In this document: piece by piece, positions 1 to 9,288 of the stretch | Position numbering within the stretch: the first letter of the stretch is position 1 | How the letters are laid out: each line of letters begins with the position of its first letter | Source of the DNA: Collimonas arenae | Lineage (GTDB): Bacteria > Pseudomonadota > Gammaproteobacteria > Burkholderiales > Burkholderiaceae_D | Length of the DNA stretch: 64,000 bases | NCBI RefSeq assembly: GCF_000786695.1 | Contig: NZ_CP009962.1 | Coordinates: forward strand, 1,612,001-1,676,000 | Reading direction: 5' to 3' | Notes under the pieces: model-generated | What the model saw: only the letters and a program-made list of their open reading frames with translations | Databases searched by the model: none | What the model was told of the DNA's origin: nothing | Program-made: the position numbers and the translations under genes

Positions 1-1
1 T

Positions 2-931
2 TTCGGCGACACCACGTCGCTGGCGCGCCAGCGTGAAATGGTGCATACCGCATTCGACCTCGGGATTACCCATTTCGACCTGGCCAACAACTACGGACCG
101 CCATACGGCAGCGCCGAAACCAATTTCGGCCGCATCCTGAAGGAAGATCTGAGGCCTTACCGCGACGAGCTGATTATCTCCACCAAGGCCGGCTGGGACA
201 TGTGGCCGGGCCCCTACGGACAGGGCGGCGGTTCACGCAAGTATGTGCTGGCCAGCCTGGACCAGAGTTTGCAGCGGCTGGGTCTGGATTACGTCGATAT
301 TTTTTATTCGCATCGCTTCGATCCGGAGACGCCGCTGGAAGAAACCATGAGTGCGTTGGCGACTGCCGTGCAACAAGGTAAGGCGCTGTATGTCGGCGTC
401 TCTTCCTATTCGCCGGCCAAGACTGCGGAAGCCGCCCAGCTGCTGCGCGACTGGAAAGTGCCTTGCCTGATTCACCAGCCGTCCTACAACATGCTGAATC
501 GCTGGATCGAACAGGGCTTGCTGGATACGCTGGAGCAGGAAGGCATGGGCTGTATTACGTTTACCGCGCTGGCGCAGGGTTTGCTGAGCGATAAATATCT
601 CAACGGGATTCCGCAAGATGCGCGCATCAATCGCGAAGGCGGCGGGTCATTGCAGCAGGCGCATTTGAGTCCGGAGAACCTGGCGCGGGTGCGGGCCTTG
701 AACGAGATTGCCAAGACCCGCGGGCAGAGCCTGGCGCAGATGGCGCTGGCCTGGGTGCTGCGCGATCCGCGCGTGACCACAACCTTGATCGGCGCCAGCA
801 GTCCGGCGCAAATCCGGGAAAACGTGGAAGCTTTGCAGCGTTTGGATTTTTCGAAAGAAGAACTGGCGGCGATCGACGTGCAGGCGCAAGAAGGCGGCAT
901 CAATCTGTGGGAACGATCCTCCAACGGTTGA
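2..931 (+). CDS. gpr: Aldo/keto reductase, YghZ/Gpr type (5' end outside window)
   Basis: NADPH-dependent reductase resembling E. coli YghZ (L-glyceraldehyde 3-phosphate reductase), a soluble detoxifying enzyme for small aldehydes. The frame is open back to base 2, upstream of the Met at 38, and YghZ proteins are about 345 residues, so roughly 35 N-terminal residues are missing. Counting from the Met at 38, the aldo/keto reductase catalytic Asp and Tyr lie in FDLANNYG, the Lys in STKAGWD and the His in FYSHR. GKALYVGVSSYSP and the C-terminal cofactor-binding segment TTLIGASSPAQI are typical of YghZ. The substrate is by homology only. It ends 38 bp before the convergent regulator gene at 970. 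Confidence 0.9.
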   Translation, partial: FGDTTSLARQREMVHTAFDLGITHFDLANNYGPPYGSAETNFGRILKEDLRPYRDELIISTKAGWDMWPGPYGQGGGSRKYVLASLDQSLQRLGLDYVDIFYSHRFDPETPLEETMSALATAVQQGKALYVGVSSYSPAKTAEAAQLLRDWKVPCLIHQPSYNMLNRWIEQGLLDTLEQEGMGCITFTALAQGLLSDKYLNGIPQDARINREGGGSLQQAHLSPENLARVRALNEIAKTRGQSLAQMALAWVLRDPRVTTTLIGASSPAQIRENVEALQRLDFSKEELAAIDVQAQEGGINLWERSSNG

Positions 932-969
932 TGAAACCGCAGGTTTGGACTGTTCCCTTTTGTCCAGAC

Positions 970-1989
970 CTACGAAATGAAAGCCGCAGGTTGATGCGTT
1001 TGAGCCGCTAGCAGCGCAGCCGGCACCGGTGCTTGCTGGCGGCGTTCCGTGCTCGGCGCCACGTTGAAAATCTCGCGATAGGTTTTACTGAAATGGCAGG
1101 CCGACTGGAAGCCGCAGGCGACCGTGATGCTGAGTATCGACATGTCGGTCTGGCGCAGCAATTCTCTGGCTTTGCGCAAACGCAGCGTCAGGTAGTAATG
1201 GGTGGGCGACATGCCCATGTGTTCCTTGAACATGCGCTGCAGCTGGCGTGGCGAGGAGTTCGACAACTGCGCCAGCTCATCCAGCGACAGCGGTTCTTCT
1301 ATATTCGCTTCCATCAGCGACACCACTTCCACCATGGCCGGACGGGCAGACGTCATGCGCACTGTCAACGGCACGCGTTGCTGATCCTTGTGATCGCGCA
1401 CGTGCTCCAGGATGAACTGATCGGCAATCGCCGCAATCGTGGTTTTCCCAACCTGGCCTGAAATCAGGTTCAGCATCATATCCAGCGGCGCAATGCCGCC
1501 GGTGCAGGTGATGCGATCGCGGTCCACGACAAACAGGTCGGGAGCGAAGGCAATCGACGGATAGGAACGCTTCATCGCGGACAAGTTTTCCCAGTGCGTG
1601 GCGCAGGTATAGCCATCCAGCAGGCCAGCCTCGGCCAGCGCCAAAGCGCCGGTGCATAAACTACCCAGCGTGATTCCCTGCATTGCCAGATGCTTTAGTA
1701 AATCCAGCGTAGCGGTGTTGATGGCGGCTGCAATCTCGGTGCCGCCGCAAACGAATGCGGCATCGACCGCTGCACATTGGTCGGCGCGCACGGTGGTGAC
1801 GGAAAGACCATTGCTGGCAGCCACTGGCCCGCCTTCGGGGCTAATGATCGACCAGCGATACATCGTTTTTCCTTCGAGATAGTTGGCCATTCTCAGTACT
1901 TCGATGGCGTTTGAAAACGCCAGCATCGTAAAATTGTTGAGCGGTATGAAAGCAAAGTGGGTGAAGGAAGTAGAAGTGCTTTTAGACAT
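970..1989 (-). CDS. GlxA-type AraC regulator (GbdR/CdhR-like), divergent from the betaine operon
   Basis: Transcriptional activator of the family that includes Pseudomonas GbdR (betaine/dimethylglycine sensor) and CdhR (carnitine). Of 339 residues, about 10-180 form a DJ-1/PfpI-like ligand domain (FAFIPLNNFTMLAFSNAIEVLRMAN, then a Cys-containing GSLCTGALALAEAG) and about 225-325 a double helix-turn-helix AraC domain ending in VACGFQSACHFSKTYREIF. I chose the ATG at 1989 because GGAG lies 7 nt upstream; the frame also allows a TTG at 2007. It is transcribed away from glyA, so it probably controls that operon. It closely resembles the second regulator at 26776; which is the true GbdR cannot be told from sequence alone. 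Confidence 0.87.
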   Translation of the reverse strand: MSKSTSTSFTHFAFIPLNNFTMLAFSNAIEVLRMANYLEGKTMYRWSIISPEGGPVAASNGLSVTTVRADQCAAVDAAFVCGGTEIAAAINTATLDLLKHLAMQGITLGSLCTGALALAEAGLLDGYTCATHWENLSAMKRSYPSIAFAPDLFVVDRDRITCTGGIAPLDMMLNLISGQVGKTTIAAIADQFILEHVRDHKDQQRVPLTVRMTSARPAMVEVVSLMEANIEEPLSLDELAQLSNSSPRQLQRMFKEHMGMSPTHYYLTLRLRKARELLRQTDMSILSITVACGFQSACHFSKTYREIFNVAPSTERRQQAPVPAALLAAQTHQPAAFIS

Positions 1990-2462
1990 GACCTGCTCCG
2001 TTGGCAAACATCAGCGATGGACAATGTAACGTTGAAATGGCGGACTCACAAACGCTTTCGGTTGTGCGTCGCAATAAGCATGCCAAGTCGACCAGATGAT
2101 TTATTTACGTGGTCCTGATATGCGCCTCTGGGAAGAGCGCAGCACTATCTGAGGCAGATTATTCAGGTATGCAGTGCGGAGGAAGGGGCAAGAGAATTTG
2201 TCGTTTTTGATTGCAGAAGTTGTGAAAACACCACATAACCGATCCCGGTTTTTGTGCGCGTGATCCATTTCGGCGCAAGCGTCCTCGCAGGCGTTCCGTG
2301 AGCGCCGCAAAACCGGCGCTTGCCTAAAAGTGACAGCAATGTCGCAAATTGAAAGGTTCCCGTCAGATCAAGTCAATAGCGGGTGGGGGCTTGGGAGAAG
2401 AATGATGTCAACAGCGGCGCCTTGCTACGTATTGACATACAACCTTTTCCTGGACACCAAAA
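1990..2462. promoter_or_regulatory. Divergent intergenic region between regulator and betaine operon
   Basis: A 473-bp stretch without a convincing gene that must hold the promoters of the AraC regulator (leftward) and of the glyA-gbcB operon (rightward). A TTGACA hexamer occurs near 2434 but is too close to the glyA ATG to be an obvious -35 box. GCAAGCG near 2278 is repeated inverted as CGCTTGC near 2320. I could not recognise a GbdR operator and saw no glycine riboswitch core. Confidence 0.4.
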
Positions 2463-3731
2463 ATGACACTTCCTGCATTTTCCCAGTCGCTGGCCGAACG
2501 CGACGCACCGATCCGGCAAGCCATCGCCCTCGAACTGGCGCGCCAGCAAAACCAGATCGAGATGATCGCCTCGGAAAATATCGTTTCGCGCGCCGTGCTG
2601 GAAGCGCAGGGGTCGGTGCTGACCAACAAGTATGCGGAGGGCTATCCGGGCAAACGCTATTACGGCGGCTGCGAATTTGTCGACCAGGTGGAAACGCTGG
2701 CGCTCGACCGCGTCAAACAACTGTTCGGCGCCAAGTTTGCCAATGTGCAGCCGCATTCCGGCGCCCAGGCCAATGGCGCGGTCATGCTGGCTTTGGTCAA
2801 GCCGGGCGAGACCGTGCTGGGCATGTCGCTCGACGCCGGCGGCCACCTGACGCATGGCGCACGGCCGGCCATGTCTGGAAAATGGTTCAACGCCGTGCAA
2901 TACGGCGTCAACCGCGATACTTACCTGATCGACTATGACGAAGTCGAAGCGCTGGCGAAGTTGCACAAGCCGCGTCTGATCATCGCCGGCTATTCCGCCT
3001 ATCCGCGCCAGCTGGATTTCGCCCGCTTCCGCGCCATCGCCGATAGCGTCGATGCTCTGCTGATGGTAGACATGGCGCACATCGCAGGACTGGTGGCGAC
3101 CGGCCATCATCCAAGTCCGGTTCCGCATGCGCATGTGGTTACCTCTACCACGCACAAGACCTTGCGCGGCCCGCGCGGCGGCTTCGTGCTGACGAACGAT
3201 GAGGACATCGCCAAGAAAATCAATTCCGCGGTGTTCCCGGGCTTGCAGGGCGGCCCGCTGATGCACGTGATCGCCGGCAAGGCCGTTGCTTTCGGTGAAG
3301 CGCTGGAACCGGAATTCAAGCAATACATCGCCAATGTGGTCGCCAATGCGAAAGCGTTGGGCGAAGTGCTGCTGGCCGGCGGCGTCGACCTTGTCACCGG
3401 CGGTACTGAAAACCATCTGCTGCTGGTGGATCTGCGTCCGAAGGGCCTCAAAGGCACGCAGGTGGAGCATGCGCTGGAACGCGCAGGCATCACCTGCAAC
3501 AAGAACGGTATCCCTTTCGATACCGAAAAGCCGACTGTGACGTCGGGGATTCGTCTTGGCACGCCAGCCGGCACCGCACGCGGTTTCGGCATTGAAGAGT
3601 TTCGCACCATCGGCCGCCTGACTGTCGAGATTTTCGATGCCCTGGCGCGCAAACCTGAAGGCGATACCGAGGTGGAGAAAAAGGTGTTGGCCGAAGTGCA
3701 GGCGCTGTGCAAGCGCTTCCCGATTTATTAA
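2463..3731 (+). CDS. glyA: Serine hydroxymethyltransferase
   Basis: PLP enzyme joining glycine and 5,10-methylene-THF into serine, cytoplasmic. The protein is full length (422 residues), with the PLP lysine at about 232 in [13 protein letters not shown], the N-terminal IEMIASEN motif at 32-39 and [15 protein letters not shown] at 55-69. Being the first gene of the betaine catabolic operon, it is probably the dedicated copy (glyA1-like in Pseudomonas) that consumes both the glycine and the C1 unit released by sarcosine oxidase; the housekeeping glyA should lie elsewhere. The next gene starts 10 bp downstream behind AAGGAG. Confidence 0.96.
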   Translation: MTLPAFSQSLAERDAPIRQAIALELARQQNQIEMIASENIVSRAVLEAQGSVLTNKYAEGYPGKRYYGGCEFVDQVETLALDRVKQLFGAKFANVQPHSGAQANGAVMLALVKPGETVLGMSLDAGGHLTHGARPAMSGKWFNAVQYGVNRDTYLIDYDEVEALAKLHKPRLIIAGYSAYPRQLDFARFRAIADSVDALLMVDMAHIAGLVATGHHPSPVPHAHVVTSTTHKTLRGPRGGFVLTNDEDIAKKINSAVFPGLQGGPLMHVIAGKAVAFGEALEPEFKQYIANVVANAKALGEVLLAGGVDLVTGGTENHLLLVDLRPKGLKGTQVEHALERAGITCNKNGIPFDTEKPTVTSGIRLGTPAGTARGFGIEEFRTIGRLTVEIFDALARKPEGDTEVEKKVLAEVQALCKRFPIY

Positions 3732-3741
3732 GGAGATCGTC

Positions 3742-4713
3742 ATGAGCAATTTGCATCAGCAAAGCCTGGTTATCGACGGCTTGAATATCTCCAAATGGGA
3801 ACGGCTGGTATTCGAAGACATGAAGAAAGGCGGCTTGAGCGCCGTCAACTGCACCATTTCGGTGTGGGAGAATTTCCAGGGCACGGTCGGCAATGTGGTC
3901 GACATGAAAAACCTGATTCGCGACAACGCCGACCTGCTGACGCTGGTGCGCGGCGTCGAGGATATCAAGCGGGCAAAGAAGGAAGGACGCACCGGCGTCA
4001 TTCTCGGTTTCCAGAACGCCCATGCGTTTGAAGACAACCTCGGCTATATCGAAGTGTTCGCCGAACTGGGCGTGCGGGTGGTGCAGCTTTGCTACAACAC
4101 ACAGAATCTGATCGGCACCGGTTGTTATGAACGCGATGGCGGACTTTCCGGGTTCGGCCGTGAAGTCATTGCAGAAATGAACCGGGTCGGCATCATGGTC
4201 GATCTGTCGCATGTCGGCGGCAATACTTCCAGCGAAGCGATCCTGGCGTCGGCCAAGCCGGTCTGTTATTCACACTGCCTGCCATCCGGCCTGAAACAGC
4301 ATCCGCGCAACAAGAGCGACGAGCAGTTGAAATTCATTGCCGACCATGGCGGCTTCATCGGCGTCACCATGTTCCCGCCTTTCCTCAAGCGCGGCAGCAA
4401 TGCCAACGTCGACGACTATGTGGAAGCGTTCGACTACATCATCAACCTGGTTGGCGACGATTGCGTTGGTATCGGCACTGACTTTACGCAAGGCTACGGA
4501 AAGCCGTTCTTCGAATGGCTGACGCACGACAAGGGCCGCCATCGCCGCCTGACCGATTTCGGTACGGTGATCAATCCGGAAGGTTTTCGCACCATAGGCG
4601 ATTTCCCGAACCTTACCGCTGCGACGGAGCGGGCAGGCTGGAAAGAAAGCCGGATACGCAAAGTGCTGGGTGAGAACTGGCTGCGGGTATTCGGTGAGGT
4701 TTGGGGCGCCTGA
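3742..4713 (+). CDS. M19 membrane-dipeptidase-like protein lacking several metal ligands
   Basis: Renal dipeptidase (peptidase M19) fold, 323 residues, cytoplasmic with no signal peptide. A homologue (PA5396) sits in the Pseudomonas betaine cluster; its function there is unknown. The start at 3742 has AAGGAG 5 nt upstream. The family's N-terminal His-x-Asp metal site, normally DGHxD, reads DGLNI here, and the bridging-Glu region reads LGFQNAHAFED. The later histidines remain (VDLSHVGG, CYSHCLPSG). A classic binuclear zinc dipeptidase is therefore doubtful. Operon position argues for a role in betaine, dimethylglycine or sarcosine metabolism, but no reaction can be assigned. Confidence 0.85.
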   Translation: MSNLHQQSLVIDGLNISKWERLVFEDMKKGGLSAVNCTISVWENFQGTVGNVVDMKNLIRDNADLLTLVRGVEDIKRAKKEGRTGVILGFQNAHAFEDNLGYIEVFAELGVRVVQLCYNTQNLIGTGCYERDGGLSGFGREVIAEMNRVGIMVDLSHVGGNTSSEAILASAKPVCYSHCLPSGLKQHPRNKSDEQLKFIADHGGFIGVTMFPPFLKRGSNANVDDYVEAFDYIINLVGDDCVGIGTDFTQGYGKPFFEWLTHDKGRHRRLTDFGTVINPEGFRTIGDFPNLTAATERAGWKESRIRKVLGENWLRVFGEVWGA

Positions 4714-4764
4714 TTTCAATCCAGGGTTGACCAAGTGACATAGTTGAAATACTGAGGAGTAGCG

Positions 4765-5289
4765 ATGCAACCCCAATTGCCGATTGAAGTCGATGCCGAG
4801 AGCGGTGTCTGGACCACCGACAAGCTGCCGATGCTGTACGTGCCGCGTCATTTTTTCACCAATAACCATACCGCTGTGGAAGCGGCGCTGGGGCGCGAAA
4901 AATATGCGCAAATCCTTTACGACGCCGGCCACAAGTCCGCCTATTACTGGTGCGAGAAGGAAGCTAAACAGCATGATATGTCCGGCCTCGACGTCTACAA
5001 GCACTACCTGAAGCGGCTGTCGCAGCGCGGCTGGGGCTTGTTCTCCTTTACCGAAGTCGACGCCGCCAACGCCAGCGCCAGCATCGAGCTGCGCAATTCC
5101 TCGTTCGTGCTGCAGCAACCGGAAGTGCACGGCAAGTTGTGCTACATGTTCGCGGGCTGGTTCGCCGGCGCCATGGACTGGGTGTCTGATACCACCGGCA
5201 ACCCGCGCAAATCTGTGTGCAGCGAGACGCAATGCGGCGGTGAAGGCCACGATCATTGTGTGTTTACGGTCAAATCGCTTTCCGCTTAG
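4765..5289 (+). CDS. DUF5943/V4R-domain protein of the betaine operon (PA5397-like)
   Basis: Small protein (174 residues) of unknown function found next to dgcA in proteobacterial betaine clusters. The C-terminal half resembles a V4R (4-vinyl reductase) ligand-binding domain: RNSSFVLQQPEVHGKLCYMFAGWFAGAMDW followed by a Cys-rich end VCSETQCGGEGHDHCVF (residues about 150-168), where the cysteines and histidines could hold a metal. There is no signal peptide or membrane segment. GAGGAG lies 6-7 nt before the ATG. It is 51 bp after the dipeptidase-like gene and 14 bp before dgcA. A sensory or chaperone role for the demethylase is possible but unproven. Confidence 0.75.
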   Translation: MQPQLPIEVDAESGVWTTDKLPMLYVPRHFFTNNHTAVEAALGREKYAQILYDAGHKSAYYWCEKEAKQHDMSGLDVYKHYLKRLSQRGWGLFSFTEVDAANASASIELRNSSFVLQQPEVHGKLCYMFAGWFAGAMDWVSDTTGNPRKSVCSETQCGGEGHDHCVFTVKSLSA

Positions 5290-5303
5290 AGACAAGGTGT
5301 GTC

Positions 5304-7367
5304 ATGCGCTATCCGACTTTGTTTTCGCCGCTGACCCTGAACCAGGTAACCCTGCGTAACCGGGTGGTCAGCACCGCACACGCCGAAGTCTATGCGGACG
5401 CCGGCGGCTTGCCGGGGGAACGCTATATCCGTTACTACGAAGAAAAGGCCAAGGGCGGCCTGGGCCTGGCTATTTGCGGCGGCTCCAGCACGGTGTCGAT
5501 CGACAGCCCGCAAGGCTGGTGGAAATCAGTCAACCTGACTACCGACAAAGTCATCGAACCGCTGGCGCGTCTGGCGGAAGCGATGCACCGGCACGGCGCC
5601 AAGATCATGATCCAGGCGACCCATATGGGGCGGCGCACGGCATGGCATGGTGAAAACTGGCCGCATCTGGTCAGCCCTTCCGGGATTCGCGAGCCGGTTC
5701 ATCGTGGTAATGCCAAGATCATCGAAATTGAAGAAATCCGCCGCATCGTCGCCGACTTTGCGGCAGCCGCCAAAAGAGTCAAGCAGGCGGGCATGGACGG
5801 CATTGAAATATCGGCCGCCCACCAGCAGTTGATCGACCAGTTCTGGAGCCCGCGCGTCAACCAGCGCACCGATGAATACGGCGGCAGCCTGGAAAACCGC
5901 ATGCGCTTCGGCATCGAAGTCTTGACGGCGGTGCGGGAAGCTGTGGGCAGCGATTTCTGCGTCGGCATGCGCATGTGCGGCGATGAGTTCCATGAAGACG
6001 GCGTGGACCACGAAACCGCCAAGCAGATCGCCCAGGCGATGTCGGCCAGCGGCCTGATCGATTTTCTGAGCGTGGTCGGTTCCGGCGCCGATACCCACAA
6101 TACGCTGGCCAACTGCATGCCGCCGATGGCCTTGCCGCCGGAGCCGTTCGTCCATCTGGCGGCGGGCATCAAGGCGGTGTCCAAGGTGCCGGTAATGCAC
6201 GCGCAAAGCATACGCGACGCCGGCCAGGCGGAGCGCATACTGTCTTCTGGCATGGTCGACCTGGTCGGCATGACGCGCGCCCAGATTGCGGATCCGCACA
6301 TGGTGATCAAGATCCGCGATGGCCGCGAAGATGAAATCAAGCAGTGCGTCGGCGCCAACTACTGCATCGACCGCCAATACAACGGTCTCGACGTGCTGTG
6401 CGTGCAGAACGCCGCCACCTCGCGCGAGCAAAGCATGCCGCATCAAATTGCCAAGAGCCGTGGCGCCAAGCGCAAGGTGGTTGTCGTCGGCGCCGGCCCG
6501 GCAGGACTGGAAGCGGCGCGCGTGGCGCGCGAACGTGGCCACGAGGTGGTGCTGTTCGAGCGTAGCGAGGTGGTCGGTGGCCAGATCAACCTGGCAGCCA
6601 AGGCGCCGCAGCGCGAGCAAATGGCCGGCATCGTGCGCTGGTTCGATATGGAAACCAAGCGCCTCGGCGTCGACCGCCGGCTTGGCGTCGATGCCGACGA
6701 AGCCATGATCCTGGCCGAGCAACCCGACATCGTGGTGCTCGCCACCGGCGGCAGCAACTACACCAGCCAGGTTGCGGCATGGGGCATCGCCGAGGGCTTA
6801 TCGGTCAGCTCCTGGGATATCTTGCAAGGACGCGTTGCGCCGGGCAAGAACGTACTTGTGTACGACGGTATCAGCACCCACGCCGGCTTCGGCGTAGCCG
6901 ATTTCCTGGCCAGCCGCGGCAGCCTGGTGGAAATCGTCACACCCGACGTCAAAATTGCCGACGACACCGGCGGCACGACTTTCCCGATTTTCTATCGCCG
7001 CCTGTATGCGCAAGGCGTGATTCCGACGCCGAATTACTGGCTGGACCGGGTCTATGCCGAAGGAGACAAGAAGGTTGCCGTGTTGCGCAACGAATATACC
7101 GAGGTGCAGGAAGAGCGGGTGGTCGACCAGGTGGTGATTGAAAACGGCATCCTGCCCAACGATCAGTTGTACTGGTCGCTCAAGCCGCAATCACTGAACC
7201 GTGGCCAGATTGATGTCAACAAGCTGTTTGCCGCCGAACCGCAACCGGCCTTGTCGGAACCCTTGGGCGATGGGCGCTTTCTGCTGTTCCGGGTTGGCGA
7301 CTGCATTTCCATGCATAACATCCACGCTGCGATCTACGATTCGCTGCGTCTGTGCAAAGATTTCTGA
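5304..7367 (+). CDS. dgcA: Dimethylglycine demethylase, large flavin subunit
   Basis: Removes one methyl from dimethylglycine to give sarcosine and a formaldehyde-level C1. The 687-residue protein has the trimethylamine-dehydrogenase layout: an Old Yellow Enzyme barrel (about 1-370), a Fe-S cysteine segment, then a pyridine-nucleotide-disulfide-type domain starting at VVVVGAGPAGLEAA. The cluster segment reads CVGANYC followed 13 residues on by another Cys, so one of the four cysteines of the usual CxxCxxC...C pattern is Ala. The ATG at 5304 starts the conserved MRYPTLFSPL; an upstream in-frame ATG at 5256 lies inside the previous gene. dgcB follows after 2 bp; electrons should pass to EtfAB. 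Confidence 0.92.
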   Translation: MRYPTLFSPLTLNQVTLRNRVVSTAHAEVYADAGGLPGERYIRYYEEKAKGGLGLAICGGSSTVSIDSPQGWWKSVNLTTDKVIEPLARLAEAMHRHGAKIMIQATHMGRRTAWHGENWPHLVSPSGIREPVHRGNAKIIEIEEIRRIVADFAAAAKRVKQAGMDGIEISAAHQQLIDQFWSPRVNQRTDEYGGSLENRMRFGIEVLTAVREAVGSDFCVGMRMCGDEFHEDGVDHETAKQIAQAMSASGLIDFLSVVGSGADTHNTLANCMPPMALPPEPFVHLAAGIKAVSKVPVMHAQSIRDAGQAERILSSGMVDLVGMTRAQIADPHMVIKIRDGREDEIKQCVGANYCIDRQYNGLDVLCVQNAATSREQSMPHQIAKSRGAKRKVVVVGAGPAGLEAARVARERGHEVVLFERSEVVGGQINLAAKAPQREQMAGIVRWFDMETKRLGVDRRLGVDADEAMILAEQPDIVVLATGGSNYTSQVAAWGIAEGLSVSSWDILQGRVAPGKNVLVYDGISTHAGFGVADFLASRGSLVEIVTPDVKIADDTGGTTFPIFYRRLYAQGVIPTPNYWLDRVYAEGDKKVAVLRNEYTEVQEERVVDQVVIENGILPNDQLYWSLKPQSLNRGQIDVNKLFAAEPQPALSEPLGDGRFLLFRVGDCISMHNIHAAIYDSLRLCKDF

Positions 7368-7369
7368 CC

Positions 7370-9286
7370 ATGAGCGCCGCAGCTTCTTCTCTCAATCTGG
7401 CCATCACCTTCCTGTTCTGGCTGGCCGTGGCGGGACTGGCGACCGGCATGTTGCGGCGGGCGGCGCTGTGGCGCGCCGGCCGTGAAGCGCCGATAGCCTG
7501 GCTAGGCTTGCTGGCGGTTCCCAAACGCTATTTCGTCGACTTGCACCATGTGGTGGCGCGTGATCCTTATATTGCGCGCACACACATCGCTACCGCCGGC
7601 GGAGCGATTGCGGCCATGGCGCTGGTGGCGGTCAATTACGGTTTGATGTTGTACGCCTCATTCCTGAATACGGCGATTGCCCTGTTTGCGCTGGTAATGC
7701 TGGTTGGCGTGTTGTTCGTCTGGCATCGCCGCCGCACGCCGCCTGCGCGCCTGTCGCGTGGCGTCTGGATGCGCTTGCCGTGGATGCTGGCGGCGTTCGC
7801 AATCGGCCTGCTGGCGCTGGGTTTGATTCCCTTGCAGTTCGTTTCGGGCTTGAGCGCCTTGGTGGTCGTGGCTTTGCTGGGGCTTGGGGCGTGGACGCTG
7901 ACTGTAGGCGCTACCCGCGGCGGGCCGATGAAACATGCGCTGGCCGGTTTGTTGCACCTGGCTTTTCATCCACGCCCTGAACGTTTCCGCAAGACGGAAG
8001 CTGGCGCTGAAGCCGGTACGCCGACCACCGCACTCAAGCCGCTAAAGCTGGAGCAGGGCGAACTGGGCGTCGGTAAGCCGGTTGAGTTCCGCTGGAATCA
8101 ATTACTCAGTTTCGATGCCTGCGTCCAGTGCGGCAAGTGCGAAGCGGCCTGTCCGGCGTTCGCCGCGGGCCAGCCCTTGAATCCGAAGAAACTGATACAG
8201 GATATGGTCACCGGCATGGCCGGTGGCAGTGACGCCAGCTTTGCCGGCAGTCCTTATCCAGGAATGCCGCTTGGCGCGCATCAAGGCCAGCCCCAAGCCC
8301 CGATCCTGCCAGGCTTGATCTCGCCCGAAACGCTATGGTCCTGCACTACCTGCCGTGCCTGCGTGCAGGAGTGCCCGATGCTGATCGAGCACGTGGATGC
8401 AATTGTCGACATGCGACGTCACCAGACTCTGCAGTTTGGTGCGGTGCCGGGTAAAGGACCGGAAGTGTTGGCCAATTTGCGCGAGACCGGCAGCGCGGGC
8501 GGTTTCGATCTGGGTGTGCGCTATCACTGGGCGATCGATCTTGATGTCAGGCAGATTAGCGCCGGGCAAGCGGTTGACGTATTGCTGGTGGTTGGCGAGG
8601 GCGGCTTCGACATGCGTTACCAGCGCACGCTGCGTGCGCTGGTCAAGGTGCTGCAGGCAGCGAATGTCGATTTCGCCGTGCTTGGCGCGCTGGAAACGGA
8701 TACCGGCGACGTCGCCCGTCGTCTGGGCGACGAAGCAACCTTCCAGAACATGGCGCAGCAGATGATTGCGCAATTGTCAGCATTCACATTTAAAAGAATC
8801 GTTACTGCGGATCCGCATGTCATGCATTGCCTGCGCAATGAATATCCTGCATTGGGCGGTCATTATCAGGTTTTTCATCACGCCGCCTTCATGGCCGGGC
8901 TGGTTAGCGCCGGCAAGATCAAATTGCGTGCCGCTGCCGACAAGGAACAACGCTTTACCTATCACGATCCTTGCTACCTGGGCCGCTACAACGGAGAAAT
9001 CGAAGCGCCGCGCGAACTGCTCAAACTGATGGATCTGTCTTTGCATGAAATGGAGCGCAACGGTATGCGTGGCCGCTGCTGCGGCGGCGGTGGCGGAGCG
9101 CCTCTGACCGATATCCCCGGCAAGCAGCGGATCCCGGATATCCGTATCCACGATGCGCGCGCAGTACGCGCCGATACAGTGGTGGTGGCGTGTCCGAATT
9201 GCACGGCGATGCTGGAAGGCGTCGTAGGACCCCGGCCCGAGATACGCGACATTGCGGAATTGCTTGCCTCAGCCTTGGAGACTTGA
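7370..9286 (+). CDS. dgcB: Dimethylglycine demethylase, membrane iron-sulfur subunit
   Basis: Partner of DgcA that links demethylation to the electron transport chain. The 638-residue protein has several N-terminal hydrophobic segments (about 8-30, 75-115, 130-185), two ferredoxin-like motifs (CVQCGKCEAACP and CTTCRACVQECP) and C-terminal CCG-type heterodisulfide-reductase modules (YHDPCYLGRYNG and a CCGGGGGAP segment). This is the glycolate-oxidase/Hdr-like membrane Fe-S oxidoreductase plan. The ATG at 7370 is 2 bp after the dgcA stop; etfA starts 2 bp after its own stop. The pairing with dgcA and etfAB matches PA5398-PA5401. Confidence 0.9.
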   Translation: MSAAASSLNLAITFLFWLAVAGLATGMLRRAALWRAGREAPIAWLGLLAVPKRYFVDLHHVVARDPYIARTHIATAGGAIAAMALVAVNYGLMLYASFLNTAIALFALVMLVGVLFVWHRRRTPPARLSRGVWMRLPWMLAAFAIGLLALGLIPLQFVSGLSALVVVALLGLGAWTLTVGATRGGPMKHALAGLLHLAFHPRPERFRKTEAGAEAGTPTTALKPLKLEQGELGVGKPVEFRWNQLLSFDACVQCGKCEAACPAFAAGQPLNPKKLIQDMVTGMAGGSDASFAGSPYPGMPLGAHQGQPQAPILPGLISPETLWSCTTCRACVQECPMLIEHVDAIVDMRRHQTLQFGAVPGKGPEVLANLRETGSAGGFDLGVRYHWAIDLDVRQISAGQAVDVLLVVGEGGFDMRYQRTLRALVKVLQAANVDFAVLGALETDTGDVARRLGDEATFQNMAQQMIAQLSAFTFKRIVTADPHVMHCLRNEYPALGGHYQVFHHAAFMAGLVSAGKIKLRAAADKEQRFTYHDPCYLGRYNGEIEAPRELLKLMDLSLHEMERNGMRGRCCGGGGGAPLTDIPGKQRIPDIRIHDARAVRADTVVVACPNCTAMLEGVVGPRPEIRDIAELLASALET

Positions 9287-9288
9287 GC

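Noticed and set aside
2101..2310. 69-codon minus-strand ORF between the AraC gene and glyA
   Set aside because: No ribosome site, no recognisable motif, and it lies in a divergent promoter region.
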